Source: Geodermatophilaceae bacterium (GTDB taxonomy: Bacteria; Actinomycetota; Actinomycetes; Mycobacteriales; Geodermatophilaceae). From it: a stretch of 7,696 nt of DNA. Location: the NCBI GenBank assembly GCA_013811975.1, contig JACCUF010000305.1:1-7696 (forward strand), in the 5' to 3' direction. The notes under the pieces are model-generated. The model searched no databases. It was not told the DNA's origin and worked only from the letters and a program-made list of their open reading frames with translations. Of this stretch, positions 6,062 through 7,696 are shown one piece after another. How positions within the stretch are numbered: the first letter of the stretch is position 1; each line of letters starts with the position of its first letter. Position numbers and translations under genes: made by a program.

Positions 6062-7387
6062 GTGAGCAGTTCCCGCCCACGCATTCTCATCGTCGGTGGC
6101 GGATACGTCGGCCTCTATACGGCGCTGCGCCTGCAGCGCAAGCTCACCCGCGGCGCGGCAGAGATCATCGTCGTCGATCCGCAGCCGCACATGACCTATC
6201 AGCCATTCCTGCCCGAGGCGGCCGCCGGATCGATCGAGCCCCGCCATGTGGTGGTACCCCTGCGCCGGGTGCTCAAGCACTGCACCGTCGTGACCGGCGC
6301 CGTTACCGGGATCGCTCACCGGGCCCATACCGCGACCGTGCTGCCGTCCAACGGTGCGGCCTACGACATCGGCTACGACATCCTGGTCGTCGCTCCCGGG
6401 TCGGTGGCGCGGACGCTGCCGATCCCAGGTCTGGCCGAGGGCGCGATCGGCTTCAAGAACGTCGGCGAAGCGATCTTTCTGCGCAACCAGGTGCTGTCCT
6501 GCTTGGATATCGCTGCGTCGACCACCGAGCAGGCCGTACGGCGACGGGCTCTGACCTTCACATTTGTCGGCGGTGGATACGCCGGAATCGAGGCCTTCGC
6601 CGAACTCGAGGACATGGCCCGGTACGCGGTGAAGAAGTACTACCCGCAGATCAAGCAGGACGAGATGCGCTGGGTTCTCGTGGAGGCCAGCACCAGAATT
6701 CTGCCCGAGGTGAGCCTGGATCTCGCGGCCTACACCGTCGAGCAGTTACTTCGGCGTGGCATGGACGTGCGGTTGAACACCCGGCTGGAATCGATGGTCG
6801 GCGGCCATGTCGTGCTGGGCGACGGGGACAGCTTCGAGTGCGACACCGTGGTATGGACCGCGGGTGTCAAGCCCAATCCGCTGCTCGTAGAGATCGGTCT
6901 CCCGCTCGATGCCAAAGGCCGGATCGAATGCGAGGCGACCCTGCGAGTCCGCGGCCTGGCCGATGCCTGGTCGGCCGGCGACTGCGCCTCGGTCCCTGAC
7001 CTCAGTGTCGACGACCCCGAAGCCCGTACCGCTCCCAGCGCCCAGCACGCCGTACGCCAAGCCAAGGTGCTGGCCGACAACATCGTCTCGGTCGTCCGTG
7101 GCGGCGCAACTTCTGCGTACTCGCACAAGAACGCGGGATCGGTTGCCAGCCTCGGGCTCTACAAGGGGGTCGCGCAGATCTACGGGATCAAGCTCAAGGG
7201 CATTGTCGCCTGGTTCCTGCACCGGACCTATCACGTGAGCCGGGTGCCGACGTTCAACCGCAAGATTCGGGTGCTCGCCGACTGGACGCTGGCGCTGCTC
7301 TTCCGCCGGGAGATCACCTCGCTGGGCCAGATCCAGGATCCGCGCAAGGAGTTCGCGGATGTGGCCGGTGCGGACCGGCGGGCTTAG
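6062..7387 (+). CDS. ndh: Type-II NADH dehydrogenase (NAD(P)/FAD-dependent oxidoreductase)
   Basis: This 441-residue flavoprotein is predicted to pass electrons from NADH to membrane quinone without pumping protons. The FAD-binding fold begins ILIVGGGYVGLYTA (G12, G13, G14 and G17). The NADH-binding fold has FVGGGYAGIEAF (170-177 region). The second FAD contact is WSAGDC (303-308), and the quinone-site motif AQHAVRQ is at 327-333. The amphipathic C-terminal third (KGIVAWFLHRTYHVSRVP and RVLADWTLALLFRREI) fits peripheral membrane attachment. GTG 6062 is chosen because the family usually begins a few residues before RPRILIVGGG; GTG 6047 is the alternative, and the frame is open back to 5972 inside udgB. 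A weak GGCGAG lies 7 nt before the chosen start. Codon 229 (6746-6748) is TTA, the only in-frame TTA I found in the window. A tRNA-Leu(UAA) gene lies 9 nt after the stop. Confidence 0.93.
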   Translation: MSSSRPRILIVGGGYVGLYTALRLQRKLTRGAAEIIVVDPQPHMTYQPFLPEAAAGSIEPRHVVVPLRRVLKHCTVVTGAVTGIAHRAHTATVLPSNGAAYDIGYDILVVAPGSVARTLPIPGLAEGAIGFKNVGEAIFLRNQVLSCLDIAASTTEQAVRRRALTFTFVGGGYAGIEAFAELEDMARYAVKKYYPQIKQDEMRWVLVEASTRILPEVSLDLAAYTVEQLLRRGMDVRLNTRLESMVGGHVVLGDGDSFECDTVVWTAGVKPNPLLVEIGLPLDAKGRIECEATLRVRGLADAWSAGDCASVPDLSVDDPEARTAPSAQHAVRQAKVLADNIVSVVRGGATSAYSHKNAGSVASLGLYKGVAQIYGIKLKGIVAWFLHRTYHVSRVPTFNRKIRVLADWTLALLFRREITSLGQIQDPRKEFADVAGADRRA

Positions 7388-7396
7388 TCTTGCGCC

Positions 7397-7469
7397 GCCC
7401 CCGTAGCCCAATGGCAGAGGCAGGCCCCTTAAAAGGGCCCCAGTGTGGGTTCGAGTCCCACCGGGGGCA
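7397..7469 (+). tRNA. tRNA-Leu(UAA) with short (class I) variable loop
   Basis: The cloverleaf has a perfect 7-bp acceptor stem (GCCCCCG 7397-7403 with CGGGGGC 7462-7468) and discriminator A at 7469. The D-arm is GCC/GGC with a loop containing GG (7413-7414). The perfect 5-bp anticodon stem (GGCCC/GGGCC) encloses the loop CTTAAAA, so the anticodon is UAA at 7430-7432. The perfect T-stem (GTGGG/CCCAC) has the loop TTCGAGT. The variable loop is only CCAGT (7440-7444), whereas canonical bacterial tRNA-Leu is class II with a long variable arm. CC follows the discriminator but the final A of CCA is not encoded. The gene starts 9 nt after ndh and may be co-transcribed with it. The anticodon and A73 favour leucine; charging is unproven. 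Confidence 0.93.
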
Positions 7470-7530
7470 CCGATCGCGCCGGATCTGCGTCGCATGGGGT
7501 GCGCGGGGATCAAAGAACTCCTTCGATCAT

Positions 7531-7561
7531 GGAACCGTGGCGAGCGGCTGCACGTTATTCT
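7531..7561 (+). promoter_or_regulatory. Candidate ECF-sigma promoter for the Bax inhibitor-like gene
   Basis: GGAAC (7531-7535) and CGTT (7553-7556) are separated so that GGAAC-N18-GTT matches the SigR/SigH-type pattern and, with GGAACC-N16-CGTT, also the SigE-type pattern of actinobacteria. An overlapping TATTCT (7556-7561) could serve as a housekeeping -10, but no TTGACA-like -35 is at the right distance. Transcription would begin near 7563-7568, giving a leader of about 30 nt. Confidence 0.45.
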
Positions 7562-7583
7562 GATCAGTACTACGTCTGCGACT

Positions 7584-7589
7584 AAGGAG
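7584..7589 (+). promoter_or_regulatory. Ribosome binding site AAGGAG
   Basis: AAGGAG lies 6 nt before the GTG at 7596 and decides that start over the in-frame TTG at 7593. Confidence 0.8.
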
Positions 7590-7595
7590 CCATTG

Positions 7596-7696
7596 GTGAA
7601 GAGTTCGAACCCCGCACTGGGCCGCATCCCCAGCGGACAGGGATATGCGACCTGGAACCAGGGTCCGGTGCAGAACGCACCGTCGTCCGGTCAACT
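7596..7696 (+). CDS. Bax inhibitor-1/YccA family membrane protein, N-terminal fragment
   Basis: Only the first 33 complete codons are in the window; the gene runs off the right edge. The N-terminus (MKSSNPALGRIPSGQGY) resembles the start of actinobacterial Bax inhibitor-1/YccA-type proteins, which begin with a short polar segment containing SSNP before seven predicted membrane helices. None of the helices is visible here, so the call rests on the N-terminal motif alone. The GTG start has an AAGGAG Shine-Dalgarno at ideal spacing. The upstream region carries an ECF-type promoter candidate. The family is linked to membrane stress and ion homeostasis in other organisms, but its role in actinobacteria is unclear to me. 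Confidence 0.65.
   Translation, partial: MKSSNPALGRIPSGQGYATWNQGPVQNAPSSGQ

Noticed and set aside
5299..6090. 263-codon minus-strand open frame opposite udgB
   Set aside because: Antisense shadow of a well-supported uracil-DNA glycosylase.
7508..7528. Imperfect hairpin GATCAAAG/CTTCGATC downstream of the tRNA as a terminator
   Set aside because: One mismatch in the stem, no T-tract, and it sits directly before the next promoter; too weak to call a terminator or operator.
6746..7627. 293-codon minus-strand open frame across ndh, the tRNA and beyond
   Set aside because: It runs through a clear tRNA gene and opposite ndh; no family resemblance.
1..7696. Mobile element, CRISPR array, toxin-antitoxin or biosynthetic system
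   Set aside because: No transposase, integrase, spaced direct repeats or unexplained gene cassette is visible; the gene content is conserved housekeeping.

Overview
The window is GC-rich DNA from an actinobacterium. The evidence is GTG starts, leaderless-looking promoters of the TANNNT type, and the gene order eno - divIC - DUF501 - ppx - ndh - tRNA-Leu. I recall that order from Streptomyces, and its first four genes from mycobacteria as well. I cannot name a genus. All genes look intact, and I see no mobile element, CRISPR array or obvious horizontally acquired block. This is essentially a chromosomal housekeeping region.

Layout, left to right: (1) a minus-strand four-helix membrane protein with a DUF3592-like extracytoplasmic segment, divergent from eno. 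(2) A tightly packed plus-strand block: enolase (eno), a FtsB/DivIC-type septum protein, a DUF501 protein and a Ppx/GppA exopolyphosphatase. The divIC/DUF501 genes overlap by 4 nt and DUF501/ppx abut with no gap, so this is an operon with translational coupling. (3) A convergent minus-strand DUF4235 membrane protein. (4) A plus-strand type-5 uracil-DNA glycosylase (udgB) followed closely by a type-II NADH dehydrogenase (ndh) and, 9 nt after the ndh stop, a tRNA gene with a UAA (Leu) anticodon. (5) The first 101 nt of a Bax inhibitor-1/YccA-type membrane protein, with a strong Shine-Dalgarno sequence and a good ECF-sigma-type promoter candidate.

Functionally the block mixes glycolysis (eno), cell division (divIC), polyphosphate/(p)ppGpp metabolism (ppx), DNA repair (udgB), respiration (ndh) and translation (tRNA). 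The genes do not form one pathway.

The points most worth a second look are these. The tRNA(UAA) has a 5-nt variable loop instead of the long arm expected of tRNA-Leu, and the adjacent ndh holds the only in-frame TTA codon I found in the window. A 29-nt nested palindrome ends one base before the udgB start codon. Enolase carries a 42-residue acidic-then-basic C-terminal tail. A 13-codon mini-ORF is linked by ATGA overlaps to both eno and divIC. The DivIC protein has a long arginine-rich N-terminal tail and a pure 9-bp tandem repeat. I do not see a clearly new multi-gene system.
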